A stretch of DNA of 37,482 nucleotides from Lamprocystis purpurea DSM 4197 (GTDB lineage: Bacteria; Pseudomonadota; Gammaproteobacteria; Chromatiales; Chromatiaceae). The translations under genes were made by a program, and so were the position numbers. Position 1 is the stretch's first letter; each line of letters opens with the position of its first letter. Positions 1 through 8,877 of the stretch are shown in pieces. Below the pieces are notes generated by a model. That model was not told where the DNA came from. It did no database searches and saw nothing but the letters and a program-made list of their open reading frames with translations. The stretch lies in the NCBI RefSeq assembly GCF_000379525.1, contig NZ_KB902364.1, positions 231-37,712 on the forward strand, in the 5' to 3' direction.

Positions 1-1005
1 GCGTCGCGGTTGTCGGTTGCCCCCATGCTGGATTGGACGGATCGGCACTGCCGGTATTTCCTGCGGCTGATCACCCGACACACCCTGCTCTACACTGAAA
101 TGGTCACCACCGGTGCCCTGATCTACGGCGATCAGGATCGGCACCTGCGGTTCGACCCGGCGGAGCACCCGCTGGCGCTCCAACTCGGCGGCGCGGACCC
201 GCGGGCCATGGCCCAATGCGCCCGGCTGGGAGCGGATTGGAGATATGACGAGGTGAATATCAACGTGGGCTGCCCCTCGGATCGGGTGCAGAACGGGCGT
301 TTCGGGGCCTGCCTGATGGCGGAACCCCAGGTGGTGGCGGACTGTGTAGCAGCCATGAAAGACGCGGTCGCGCTGCCGGTGACAGTCAAGTGCCGGATCG
401 GGATCGATGATCGGGACAGCTACGAGGAACTGGCCGCGTTCGTCGCCGCCGTGGCCGCGGCCGGTTGCGACGCGCTCATCGTGCACGCCCGCAAGGCCTG
501 GCTCCAGGGTCTGAGCCCGCGGGAGAACCGCGAGGTCCCGCCGCTGCGCTACGATGTGGTTGCCCGACTCAAGGCGGACTTTCCGGCACTGAGCGTCGCC
601 ATCAATGGCGGCATTCTGACACTGGACGCGGCGGCCGGTTTCCTGAATCATCTGGACGGTGTCATGATCGGCCGGGCGGCCTACGAGAACCCCTGGATGC
701 TGGCCCAAGCGGACCGCCTGATCTATGGCGCTGCAACCCCGGTTCCGACCCGCCACGAGGTACTCGAGCGTTTTCTTCCCTATGTCGAGCGGCAACTTCA
801 AACCGGTGTCCCGCTGGGAGCCATGAGCCGGCACCTCCTGGGGCTCTTCCAGGGCCAACCCGGCGCCCGTGCCTGGCGTCGACACATCAGCGAGCACGCC
901 CATCGACCCGGCGCCGGGCCGGAGGTGCTGACCGCCGCCCTGCCGCCCGATCCTGCACACGCCGCTACGAGCGACGATCAGCAGTCCGCATATGACCGCA
1001 CCTAG
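1..1005 (+). CDS. dusA: tRNA-dihydrouridine synthase A, 5' end cut by the window
   Basis: FMN enzyme that reduces uridine to dihydrouridine in the D-loop of tRNAs (U20/U20a for the DusA family), in the cytoplasm. The frame is open from base 1 and enters the family's N-terminal signature directly (SVAPMLDWTDRHCRYFLRL), so only the first few residues are missing; the TTG at 10 is not a convincing start. The flavin/tRNA motif NVGCPSDRVQ is followed by FGACLM, whose Cys is the expected catalytic acid. Further family blocks are VKCRIGIDD, IVHARKAWLQGLSP, INGGI and MIGRAAYENPW. The C-terminal part (HLLGLFQGQPGARAWRRHIS) is typical of DusA rather than DusB or DusC. The gene stands alone, with 60 bp to the next gene. 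Assignment is by recognised family motifs. Confidence 0.95.
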   Translation, partial: ASRLSVAPMLDWTDRHCRYFLRLITRHTLLYTEMVTTGALIYGDQDRHLRFDPAEHPLALQLGGADPRAMAQCARLGADWRYDEVNINVGCPSDRVQNGRFGACLMAEPQVVADCVAAMKDAVALPVTVKCRIGIDDRDSYEELAAFVAAVAAAGCDALIVHARKAWLQGLSPRENREVPPLRYDVVARLKADFPALSVAINGGILTLDAAAGFLNHLDGVMIGRAAYENPWMLAQADRLIYGAATPVPTRHEVLERFLPYVERQLQTGVPLGAMSRHLLGLFQGQPGARAWRRHISEHAHRPGAGPEVLTAALPPDPAHAATSDDQQSAYDRT

Positions 1006-1065
1006 GGCGATTGCCGGAAAGCGATCTACAGGTTTTCACAGGTTGAACCCAACGGTCGGGCCGAC

Positions 1066-1947
1066 ATGCTGCTGCACTGGCTGCCGCTGACCCTGCTCTG
1101 CGCGCTTGCCCTGGCGAGTGCGGATGCGGCGACCAAGGCGTGGCTCCAAGAGTTCTCGGCCCGTGAACTGGCGGTGGTCCGGCTCGGCCTGACCGGGCTG
1201 CTGCTGTCTCCGCTGCTGTGGGACCTGCCGCCGCTCACGGGGCTGCCGGCCGCTTTCTGGTGGTGGCTGGCCGCGCTGGTGCCGCTGGAACTGTTGGCCA
1301 TGCTGTTTTATATGAAGTCCATCCGCGACCATCCGTTATCGCTCACCCTGCCTTACCTGGCCTTTACCCCGGTGTTCGTCATGGGCATCGCCTGGGTCCT
1401 GCTCGGCGAGGCGGTCACCCTGCAAGGGGCCGGCGGCGTCTTCCTGGTGGTGGCCGGGGCCTGGCTGCTCAATGGCGAGCGGGCGCAAGCCCAGGACTGG
1501 CGCAGTTGGGGCGAGCCCTTCCGGGCCGTTGTCGAGCAACCGGGGTCACGGATGATGCTGGCGACCGCGGCCATCTTCGCGTTGACTTCCACCATGGGAA
1601 AGGGCGCCATGCAGTACATGGCGCCGGAGCAGTTCGGGCCATTCTATTTCGGGGTGCTGGGTCTCACGGTCACGCTGGTCTTTGCCGTGCCGCGGCCGGG
1701 CATGTTTCGCAAGCTCGCCCGTCGGCCCTGGGCCGTCCTCACGGTCGCCGCACTCATGGGAATCATGGCCTACACCCACTTCCTGGCCATCGCGCAGGTC
1801 GAGGTGGCCTATATGATCGCGGTGAAACGCGTCAGTCTGCTGTTCGGCATCCTCTATGGCGCCCTGCTCTTTCGGGAGACTGGTCTCATCCGGCGGCTGC
1901 CGGCCGGCGCGCTGATGGTGGCTGGGGTGGCGCTGATCCTGCTTTGA
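1066..1947 (+). CDS. EamA/DMT-superfamily membrane transporter
   Basis: A 293-residue, very hydrophobic protein with roughly ten predicted membrane helices in two similar halves, the layout of EamA-domain exporters (drug/metabolite transporter superfamily). The first half carries the SADAATKAW and LPYLAFTPVFVM segments; the second starts near ATAAIFALTSTMGKGAMQYM after a charged loop (ERAQAQDWRSWGEPFR). Family members export small metabolites or amino acids; nothing here shows the substrate. No strong ribosome-binding site is visible before the ATG. The 3' end overlaps the 3' end of the convergent lipoprotein gene by 62 bp, which is unusual. Function beyond the family is unknown. Confidence 0.85.
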   Translation: MLLHWLPLTLLCALALASADAATKAWLQEFSARELAVVRLGLTGLLLSPLLWDLPPLTGLPAAFWWWLAALVPLELLAMLFYMKSIRDHPLSLTLPYLAFTPVFVMGIAWVLLGEAVTLQGAGGVFLVVAGAWLLNGERAQAQDWRSWGEPFRAVVEQPGSRMMLATAAIFALTSTMGKGAMQYMAPEQFGPFYFGVLGLTVTLVFAVPRPGMFRKLARRPWAVLTVAALMGIMAYTHFLAIAQVEVAYMIAVKRVSLLFGILYGALLFRETGLIRRLPAGALMVAGVALILL

Positions 1948-3445
1948 GTTCCTGATGCAGGATGCGCAGCAGCTCACGAATCGCAAGCGGATGGCCGACG
2001 CCACTGTGCCCGCTGGGGACCACGACCTCGGATTGGGCACTCGGCAGATGGGCGCTGCGATAGGTGACCACCCCATCCGAGCTGGCCGCCAGGTTGCCGC
2101 GCCCACGGTCGCCGAGGATTGTATGGGCCGGGACCTGCGGCGTGGTCGCATCCAGGACGCGCAGAAAGGCCGACTCGGGCGACAACCCATGGATGCTGTT
2201 CGGCAGACGCCCGCCATAGGAGCCGACGAGGCTGTCGGCCAGGGCGCCGAACTCGCGCAACAGCGTGTCGGGCAGCCGGATCAAGCGCGTCCCCCAGGCA
2301 CCCAGACCGCTGGTCGCGAGCCGGCTGCCCCGATGCGGGGTGAACATGAAGACCACCCGGCTCACATCGGTCCGCGGCGCGAAGACCAGGGCGCGGCGCG
2401 TCGCGCTGTAATCGGGCAGGGTCCCGATGTCCGGAACCATGGTCGCGGCGTCCTCCACGGTCACCCGTGACACCTGGGCGCGAGAGAGGATGCCCCCCAT
2501 GCTGTGGCCGATCAGGACCATAGGCTGCTTGGGCCGATACCGGGTCACGGCATCGTCCAGCGCCTGGCGCAACTGGAGCGCGGAAATCGGCACCGGTTTC
2601 CCCGTTGGATAGTAATAGAACCAGAACTGATAGTTGGCGCGGACCTGATCATCGGCGAGGAGGCCCTTGACCAGCGGCGCCCAGACCTGCGGCGTCGACA
2701 TCAGCCCGTGGACCAGCACCAGTGGACGTTTGACCGGATCGAAGGGTTCCAGAAAGACGATGCGCGGCTGTCCGGTGAAGCGGCCCGGCCGCACCAGGTT
2801 GACGAGTCCCGAGAGCAGGCTCGGCCCGGTCGCGCGGGTGGCATCCAGGGGCGCCTCCAGGTCCATCGCCACAGCCGTTTGGCCGTGGGCCGTGCGCACC
2901 GACCGGATCTGGTCCGGCTGCACCAGTGCCGCGGTGCAGCAGGTCGCCGCGGGGTCCGCGGGCAGTGCGATCAGCGTCCGCGGGAGTTGGTAGCCCGCCC
3001 GCGGGGCGTTGGGATCGGTGGACATGAGGCGGGCGATGGTCGGCAAGCCCAGGCCGGACCGATGCAAGCCGGGAACGGTGACCCGCGGACGCGTCACCGG
3101 CCGCAGATCGGTGAAGGCATCCGGCGCCTGAACGCCCGGCGGCACCTGCTGCGCCGGCACCGTCGGGCCCAAGATGTCGGACGGCCGGGCCGCATCCTCC
3201 AGCAGACTCGGCAAACGGCTGGCGACCAGCTCCCGATAGTCCGTCGCGGCAGCGGCGCGTGCCCGCTCGCTGCTGCCCGGCGCGGCCAGCACCTGCACCG
3301 CGGCGTCCAAACGCGGACCAATCGATGGCGTCTGAGACGGTACCAGCGCTTGGCAGCCGCCGAGCAGCAGACCGATGCAGAGTCCCGCGAGTCGACCCGC
3401 CGGGCGTTGAAACAGGATGGCTAGGCACATGGTATTACAGTTCAT
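1886..3445 (-). CDS. Alpha/beta-hydrolase lipoprotein (lipase/esterase-like)
   Basis: A 519-residue secreted lipoprotein. The N-terminus has a basic/hydrophobic signal ending in the lipobox LLGGC (lipidated Cys about 31). The catalytic domain begins near residue 240 with PLVLVHGLMSTPQVW (oxyanion-hole region), followed by the nucleophile elbow GHSMGG with Ser 315, then FMFTPHRGSRLA. A late His in VPSGHSGVGHP is a good candidate for the third triad member. About 200 residues before the hydrolase domain match nothing I recognise. Family knowledge says lipase or esterase acting in the periplasm or on the outer membrane; the substrate is unknown. The upstream ATG at 3445 is used; an alternative ATG (MCLAI) lies five codons later. 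Its 3' end runs into the convergent transporter gene. Confidence 0.88.
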   Translation of the reverse strand: MNCNTMCLAILFQRPAGRLAGLCIGLLLGGCQALVPSQTPSIGPRLDAAVQVLAAPGSSERARAAAATDYRELVASRLPSLLEDAARPSDILGPTVPAQQVPPGVQAPDAFTDLRPVTRPRVTVPGLHRSGLGLPTIARLMSTDPNAPRAGYQLPRTLIALPADPAATCCTAALVQPDQIRSVRTAHGQTAVAMDLEAPLDATRATGPSLLSGLVNLVRPGRFTGQPRIVFLEPFDPVKRPLVLVHGLMSTPQVWAPLVKGLLADDQVRANYQFWFYYYPTGKPVPISALQLRQALDDAVTRYRPKQPMVLIGHSMGGILSRAQVSRVTVEDAATMVPDIGTLPDYSATRRALVFAPRTDVSRVVFMFTPHRGSRLATSGLGAWGTRLIRLPDTLLREFGALADSLVGSYGGRLPNSIHGLSPESAFLRVLDATTPQVPAHTILGDRGRGNLAASSDGVVTYRSAHLPSAQSEVVVPSGHSGVGHPLAIRELLRILHQELKAGSAPPQPPSARRPAAAG

Positions 3446-3559
3446 CGATCCAGCCGCGGGCTGCAGCCGATGCGGGAATGGTAGGAACAGGTAACGGAAT
3501 TAGGCTACGATTCCGCACGCGATTCAACTCACCTGGGTGTTCTCTAGGAAGTGTCAGAC

Positions 3560-4744
3560 ATGTCCATCCACTGCTGCACGACGCACCTCGCCTTCCGGGC
3601 CGGACGCCGCTGGTCCGGCACCCTCGTCCTGACCGCAGTCCTGGCGGCCTGCCAACCGAGCGAAGAGATCCAACCCGTGCCCGAACCGGTCCGCCCGGTG
3701 CGGGTGCTGACCGTCGAAAAGCTGCCCGGCGGCGAGACCGTGACCCTGACCGGCAACATCCAGGCCCAGGACGACGTGGCCCTCGCCTTCCGGGTGGGCG
3801 GCCAGTTGATCGAGCGCACCGTCAACGTCGGCGATCGGGTGCGGGCGGGTCAGGTGATCGCCCGCCTCGACGCGGTGAACGAGCGTCACGCCGTGGACGC
3901 GGCCCGCGCCAATCTGGCCGGCGCCAGGGCGCGCCTGGTCGAGGCCCGCAACACCGTGCAACGTTACCAGCCCATGCTGGCTCGCGGCTTCGTCGCCCGC
4001 GCCCAGTTCGATCGCGCGGTGGAAGCGCGCGACGCCGCCCAGGCCCAGGTGGACGCCGTCCAGGCCCAGGTCAACACGGCCGAAAACCAGCTCGGCTTCA
4101 CGACCCTGGTCGCCGATGGACCCGGCACCGTCACCGCCCGTGGGGCCGAACCCGGTGAGGTGGTCGCGGCCGGCGCCATGATCGTGCGGCTCGCCCGCCA
4201 GAGTGGGCGCGATGCGGTCTTCGACGTACCGGCGCGGGTGATCGAAGCCGCGTCGGCCGAGGACACGGTGACCGTTGCCCTGAGCAGCGACCCCCGGGTC
4301 ACCACCACCGGCCGGGTCCGCGAGGTCTCGCCCCAGGCCGACCCGGTGACGCGAACCTTCAAGGTCCGAGTGGGTCTCGCCACCCCGCCGGAGGCGATGC
4401 GGCTCGGTTCCACCGTCACCGGCGCCATCGCGCTTGGCGGGACCGCGGGCATCAAGATCCCGACCGCGGCGCTGACCGCGACCGGCGGCGCACCGGCGGT
4501 CTGGACGCTGGACCCCGAGTCGAACACCGTGGCGCTGCGCAACGTCGATGTGGTGCGCTATGAACTCGACCGGGTGCTGGTCTCCCAGGGTCTGGAGCCC
4601 GGCGAACTGGTGGTGACCGCGGGCGTCCAGACCCTGCGCCCTGGCCAGCAGGTGCGGCTGCTCGGGGAGAGCGCCGCAATCAGCCCGGCCCCGGCTCCCA
4701 GCCCGGTCCCCGTCGAGCAGGCCAAACCCGAGGCGAAACCATGA
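3560..4744 (+). CDS. RND efflux periplasmic adaptor (membrane fusion lipoprotein)
   Basis: Periplasmic adaptor that links an inner-membrane RND pump to an outer-membrane channel. The ATG at 3560 is chosen because AGGAAG lies about 10 bases upstream; a GTG at 3551 is in frame. The signal ends in LTAVLAAC, a lipobox with Cys 31, so it is a lipoprotein like AcrA/MexA. Domains in order: beta-barrel/lipoyl start (VTLTGNIQAQDDVALAFRVGG), lipoyl half with VNVGDRVRAGQVIARLD, a coiled-coil hairpin rich in Ala/Arg/Gln, second lipoyl half (GTVTARGAEPGEVV), then beta-barrel and membrane-proximal domains. The stop overlaps the pump start by 4 bp (ATGA), so the two are translationally coupled. No outer-membrane factor or regulator gene is adjacent. 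Confidence 0.93.
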   Translation: MSIHCCTTHLAFRAGRRWSGTLVLTAVLAACQPSEEIQPVPEPVRPVRVLTVEKLPGGETVTLTGNIQAQDDVALAFRVGGQLIERTVNVGDRVRAGQVIARLDAVNERHAVDAARANLAGARARLVEARNTVQRYQPMLARGFVARAQFDRAVEARDAAQAQVDAVQAQVNTAENQLGFTTLVADGPGTVTARGAEPGEVVAAGAMIVRLARQSGRDAVFDVPARVIEAASAEDTVTVALSSDPRVTTTGRVREVSPQADPVTRTFKVRVGLATPPEAMRLGSTVTGAIALGGTAGIKIPTAALTATGGAPAVWTLDPESNTVALRNVDVVRYELDRVLVSQGLEPGELVVTAGVQTLRPGQQVRLLGESAAISPAPAPSPVPVEQAKPEAKP

Positions 4745-7700
4745 CCGGCTTCAACCTCTCCGCGTGGGCCATCCGCAACCGCTCGGTCACCATTTTTATC
4801 ATGCTCGCCGCGCTGATCGCCGGGATCAGCTCCTTCTACCAGCTCGGCCGCGCGGAAGACCCGCCGTTCACCTTCCGCACCATGGTGGTTGGGGCGGTCT
4901 GGCCCGGCGCCACCCTGGACGAGACGATCAAGCAAGTCACCGAGCGCCTCGAACGCACCCTGCAGGAGGTCCCGAACCTGGACAACCTGCGCAGCTTCAC
5001 CCGCGCCGGCACCACGACCATCTTCGTCGATCTGATCGGCAGTACCCAAGGCCGAGCGGTCGCGGACGCCTGGTATGAGGTGCGCAAGAAAGTGGCCGAC
5101 ATGCGCCACACCCTGCCGCAGGGAATCGTCGGCCCCTTCTTCAACGACGAGTTCGGCGATACCTTCGGGATCATCTACGCCTTCACCGCCGACGGCTTCA
5201 CGCACCGGGAGTTACGCGATGCCGTCGAGGGTGTCCGCTCCGAACTGCTGCAAGTCCCCGACGTGTCGCGGATCGATATCCTCGGCGCCCAGGACGAGAT
5301 CATCTTCATCGATTTTTCGGCCGAGCGGCTCGCCGGGCTGGGGTTCGACCCGAGTACGCTGATCGCGGCCTTGCGCGCGCAGAACATCGTCAGCCCCGCG
5401 GGCGTGCTGAGCACCAGCGACGAATCCATTGCCCTGCGGGTCACCGGCGCCTTCGGCTCCGAGCAGGACATCGCCGAGGTCACCTTCGCCATCGGTGACC
5501 GGATGCTGCGGCTGCGTGACATCGCCGAGGTGCGCCGCGGCTTCAGCGACCCGCCCCAGCCGATGTTCCGCATCAACGGCGAACCCGCCATCGGCCTGGC
5601 CATCGCCATGCGCGACGGCGGCGACACCCTGGCGCTCGGCCGCAATGTCGCGCACGCCATCGACAAGATCAAGGCCGACCTGCCGCACGGCATCGAGCCG
5701 CGGCTGGTGGCGGATCAGCCGTTGACGGTCGACCTGGCCATCAATGAGTTCACCGAATCGCTGTGGCAGGCCATCGCCATCGTGCTGGTGGTGAGCTTCG
5801 TCGCGCTCGGGGTGCGCGCCGGGACCGTCGTCGCCGTGGCCATTCCGCTCACACTCGCGGTGGTCTTTCCGCTGATGGACATCGTCGATATCGACCTGCA
5901 GCGCGTCTCGCTGGGGGCCCTGATCATCGCGCTGGCGCTGATGGTCGACGACGCCATGACCACCATCGACGCCATGAGCCGCCGGCTAGCCGCGGGCGAC
6001 GACAAGGTGGCCGCCGCCACCTATGCCTACCAGCACCTGTCCTTTGCGATGCTGATCGGCACTCTGGTCACCATCGCCGGCTTCGTGCCGATCGGCTTCG
6101 CCCAGAGTTCCGCCGGCGAATACACCTTCTCGATCTTCGCGGTGGTCGGCATCGCGCTCATCGCCTCCTGGTTCGTCGCCATGGTCTTCGCCCCCTTGAT
6201 CGGCATGGTGCTGCTGCGCCCGCCCAAGCCCGGTCAAGCGGAGAAGCCGAACCGCACGGTGGCGATCTACCGGGGCTTGCTGACGCTCGCGATGCGCGCC
6301 CGCTGGTTCACCATCGCCCTGACGCTCGCGATCTTCGTCGCGGCGATCATCGGTCTGGGCCAGGTCCCGCGCCAATTCTTTCCGTCCTCGGATCGCCCCG
6401 AATTGCTGGTCGATCTACGGCTGCCGCAGAACGCCTCGATCCATGCGACCGAGCGGCTGGTCGATACCTTCGAGCAAGTCCTGCGCGATGACCCCGAGTT
6501 CGCGCCCGAGATCGCACGCTGGAGCACCTACATCGGCCAGGGCGCCATCCGCTTTTATCTGCCGCTCGATGTGCAGTTGGCCAATCCCTTCTTCGCCCAG
6601 GCGGTGATCGTCACCAAGGACATCGAGGCCCGCGAGCGGCTGCAACCACGGCTGGAACAATTGCTGGCAGAACAGTTTCCGCAGGTGGTGGGACGGGTCT
6701 CGCCACTGGAATTGGGGCCGCCGGTCGGCTGGCCGGTGCAGTACCGCGTCCTGGGTCCGGACCCCATTAAGCTGCGCGACATCGCCATGCAGCTCGCCGA
6801 TCGCGTGGCCGCCCATCCGGGGACGCGCCGGGTCAACTTCGACTGGATGGAGCCGGAGCGGGAACTGCGCATCCGTATCGACCAGGATCAGGCCCGCCAG
6901 CTCGGTCTGAGCAGTCAGGCGGTGTCGACCGCACTCAACACCACGATCTCCGGCACCACCATTACGCAGGTCCGCGACGACATCTATCTGGTCAATGTGG
7001 TGGCGCGCGAACTGGGCGGGCAAAGCCTCTCTGTGGAGACCCTGCGCACCCTGCCGGTGTCATTGGCCAATGGACGCACCATCCCGCTCAGCCAGTTCGC
7101 TATCTTCGAGTACGGTCAGGACTTTCCGCTGGTCTGGCGGCGCGACCGGGTGCCGACGCTGACCGTCCAGGCCGACGTGGCACCGGGCGCGATGCCCGAG
7201 ACCGTGGTCGCCGACCTGGAGACGCCCATCGCCGAACTGAACGCCAGCCTACCCACGGGTTACCGCATCGAACTCGGCGGTTCGGTCGAGGAGAGTACCG
7301 ATTCGCGCGCTTCGGTCTTCGCGGTGGTGCCGCTGATGATCCTGCTAATGCTTTCGCTGCTGATCTTCCAGCTCAAGAGCTTTGCGCGGCTGTTCATCGT
7401 GCTCAGTCTGGTGCCGCTGGGCCTGATTGGCGTGGTCGCCGCGCTGCTGCTGTCCGGCAAACCGCTCGGCTTCGTCGCCATTCTCGGCATTCTGGCCCTG
7501 ATCGGCATGATCGCCAAGAACGCGGTCATCCTGATCGACCAGATCGAGGCCGAGCGGGCCGCGGGCCAGACGATCTGGGACGCGGTGGTGGAGGCCAGCG
7601 TCTCGCGCTTCCGCCCCATCATGCTGACCGCGCTCTCGACCGTGCTCGGCATGATCCCGATCGCGCCGACGGTGTTCTGGGGCTCCATGGCCTATGCCAT

Positions 7701-7827
7701 CATGGGGGGGCTGCTGGTCGCGTCGCTGCTCACGCTGGTGTTTCTGCCGACCCTCTATGTGACCTGGTTCGGAGGTCATCCCACACGTCCGGCGCCGGAC
7801 GGCCCGGAAGCAGCCCAGACGGTGTGA
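4741..7827 (+). CDS. RND efflux pump, inner-membrane permease (AcrB-like)
   Basis: Proton-driven multidrug or metabolite efflux pump, 1028 residues, the usual RND length. The N-terminus (IRNRSVTIFIMLAALIAGISSFYQLGRAEDPPF) is the first helix and start of the porter domain. The proton-relay acids are D403 and D404 in MVDDAMTTID (helix 4), and the partner Lys is K926 in GMIAKNAVILIDQ (helix 10), so the relay is intact. Two periplasmic porter/docking loops lie at about 40-330 and 550-850. It starts inside the adaptor stop codon and so is co-translated with it. The early AEDPPF motif is like the MexK/TriC/CusA-distant subset rather than classical AcrB, but the substrate cannot be read from sequence. 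Confidence 0.95.
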   Translation: MTGFNLSAWAIRNRSVTIFIMLAALIAGISSFYQLGRAEDPPFTFRTMVVGAVWPGATLDETIKQVTERLERTLQEVPNLDNLRSFTRAGTTTIFVDLIGSTQGRAVADAWYEVRKKVADMRHTLPQGIVGPFFNDEFGDTFGIIYAFTADGFTHRELRDAVEGVRSELLQVPDVSRIDILGAQDEIIFIDFSAERLAGLGFDPSTLIAALRAQNIVSPAGVLSTSDESIALRVTGAFGSEQDIAEVTFAIGDRMLRLRDIAEVRRGFSDPPQPMFRINGEPAIGLAIAMRDGGDTLALGRNVAHAIDKIKADLPHGIEPRLVADQPLTVDLAINEFTESLWQAIAIVLVVSFVALGVRAGTVVAVAIPLTLAVVFPLMDIVDIDLQRVSLGALIIALALMVDDAMTTIDAMSRRLAAGDDKVAAATYAYQHLSFAMLIGTLVTIAGFVPIGFAQSSAGEYTFSIFAVVGIALIASWFVAMVFAPLIGMVLLRPPKPGQAEKPNRTVAIYRGLLTLAMRARWFTIALTLAIFVAAIIGLGQVPRQFFPSSDRPELLVDLRLPQNASIHATERLVDTFEQVLRDDPEFAPEIARWSTYIGQGAIRFYLPLDVQLANPFFAQAVIVTKDIEARERLQPRLEQLLAEQFPQVVGRVSPLELGPPVGWPVQYRVLGPDPIKLRDIAMQLADRVAAHPGTRRVNFDWMEPERELRIRIDQDQARQLGLSSQAVSTALNTTISGTTITQVRDDIYLVNVVARELGGQSLSVETLRTLPVSLANGRTIPLSQFAIFEYGQDFPLVWRRDRVPTLTVQADVAPGAMPETVVADLETPIAELNASLPTGYRIELGGSVEESTDSRASVFAVVPLMILLMLSLLIFQLKSFARLFIVLSLVPLGLIGVVAALLLSGKPLGFVAILGILALIGMIAKNAVILIDQIEAERAAGQTIWDAVVEASVSRFRPIMLTALSTVLGMIPIAPTVFWGSMAYAIMGGLLVASLLTLVFLPTLYVTWFGGHPTRPAPDGPEAAQTV

Positions 7828-7907
7828 CGCCAGGCGAAGCCCGGATTCAAGACATCAAGCGTCGCGGCCGATCAAACATCTTGCCGCCCCGACCAGGAAC
7901 TTAAACC

Positions 7908-8507
7908 ATGTCCGTTCAACCCAAACTCCAACTCCATTTTGCGGACTGGCTCGCCGCCGAACGGGCGGCGGACCAGGGCCGCACTGAATATGTGGACGGC
8001 GAGGTCTTCGCCATGGCGGGCGGCACCGAGGCCCATAACCTGATCTGCGGCAACGTGCTGCGCGAACTGGGCAACCGCTTCAAGGGCCGTCCCTGCTATG
8101 TTTACACCAGCGACATGAAAGTCCGGATCGAGTCCGCCAACCTCGGCACCTACCCGGACGTTATGGCGATTTGCGGAGAGCGGCTGTTCTGGGACGACCA
8201 CCGGGATGTCATCATCAACCCCGGCCTGATCGTCGAGGTCCTCTCCGACAGCACCGAAGCCTATGACCGGGGGAACAAGTTCGGTTACTACCGATCACTC
8301 CCCAGCCTGCGGGCCTATCTGCTACTGTCTCAGCACCGAATCAGTGCCGAACTCTTCCTGCGCCAACCCGGCGGCGACTGGCTGCTCTCGACCTACGACG
8401 ATCCACGCGGCTCCATTCCGTTACTGGCCTTTGACACCGCATTGCCGCTGGCCGAGATCTATGACAAGGTCGAGTTCGCTACGCTCGCTGCGACAACGCA
8501 AGACTAG
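7908..8507 (+). CDS. Uma2-family PD-(D/E)XK protein (DUF820)
   Basis: A 199-residue protein of the Uma2 family, a restriction-endonuclease-like fold common in Cyanobacteria and Chromatiaceae whose role is unsettled. Visible family blocks: TEYVDGEVFAMAGGTEAHNLI (first acidic site), YTSDMKVRIESANLGTYPDVM with the conserved Asp in YPDVM, NPGLIVEVLSDSTEAYDRGNKFGYYRSLPSLRAYLLL with the E-V-L-S core and the Lys, and a C-terminal strand region. All expected catalytic positions appear present. It lies 80 bp downstream of the efflux operon. Its stop is directly followed by a broken repeat end (8519), marking the left edge of the accessory island. Confidence 0.88.
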   Translation: MSVQPKLQLHFADWLAAERAADQGRTEYVDGEVFAMAGGTEAHNLICGNVLRELGNRFKGRPCYVYTSDMKVRIESANLGTYPDVMAICGERLFWDDHRDVIINPGLIVEVLSDSTEAYDRGNKFGYYRSLPSLRAYLLLSQHRISAELFLRQPGGDWLLSTYDDPRGSIPLLAFDTALPLAEIYDKVEFATLAATTQD

Positions 8508-8518
8508 CCGCGTCCACC

Positions 8519-8556
8519 CAGCAATTCCAAATTTGGGCGACCTCGCGCGACCCTGC
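8519..8556 (+). repeat. Solo left end of the CAGCAATTCC-type MITE
   Basis: Bases 8519-8556 begin with CAGCAATTCCAAATTTGGG, identical to the terminus of the complete copy at 19219. They then follow that copy loosely (CG-rich, CGCGCGACCC) before similarity stops at the 3' end of the broken lipoprotein gene. No right end is visible, so this is a truncated copy. Confidence 0.65.
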
Positions 8557-8558
8557 GC

Positions 8559-8877
8559 TCATTGCAGTTGCTGTCCCGCAAGCTCTTGACCAATGCAGCG
8601 GCGCTCCCGGCAGGTGTAGTAGCTCGTGGTGCGCCCCTTATACTCATCGGTTGTGCGGCACAGCAGGTATTCCCCGCGGTTCGCCACGACCTCGGCTCCC
8701 ACGGCAGAGACGGCGGCGTTCCCGGCCTTATTGCGGGTGGCCGTCGTGCCGGCGGCGGCCTCCGACGTCACGGTCCCGGCGGTGCCGCTTGCCGCGGATG
8801 GGACGGCCTCGGACCCGCCTTTTCCCAATAGCTGATCGTACGAGCAGGCAGACAGCGCAAGGGTTAGCGCTGGCTGG
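8559..8877 (-). pseudogene. Small Ala/Thr-rich lipoprotein lacking its start
   Basis: Reading from 8877 the frame gives ALTLALSAC, a lipobox with no start codon or proper signal n-region before it. It continues SYDQLLGKGGSEAVPSAASG, an Ala/Gly/Thr-rich stretch, and a Cys-containing C-terminus (LLCRTTDEYKGRTTSYYTCRERRCIGQEL). In-frame codons upstream run into the 3' end of the neighbouring nuclease-like gene and contain no ATG, GTG or TTG. I therefore read it as a lipoprotein gene whose 5' end was lost when the upstream segment was joined to it. Translation from a TTG at 8828 would drop the signal. A second, 3'-truncated copy lies at 12541-12668 with the same junction. The family is not recognised. 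Confidence 0.6.
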
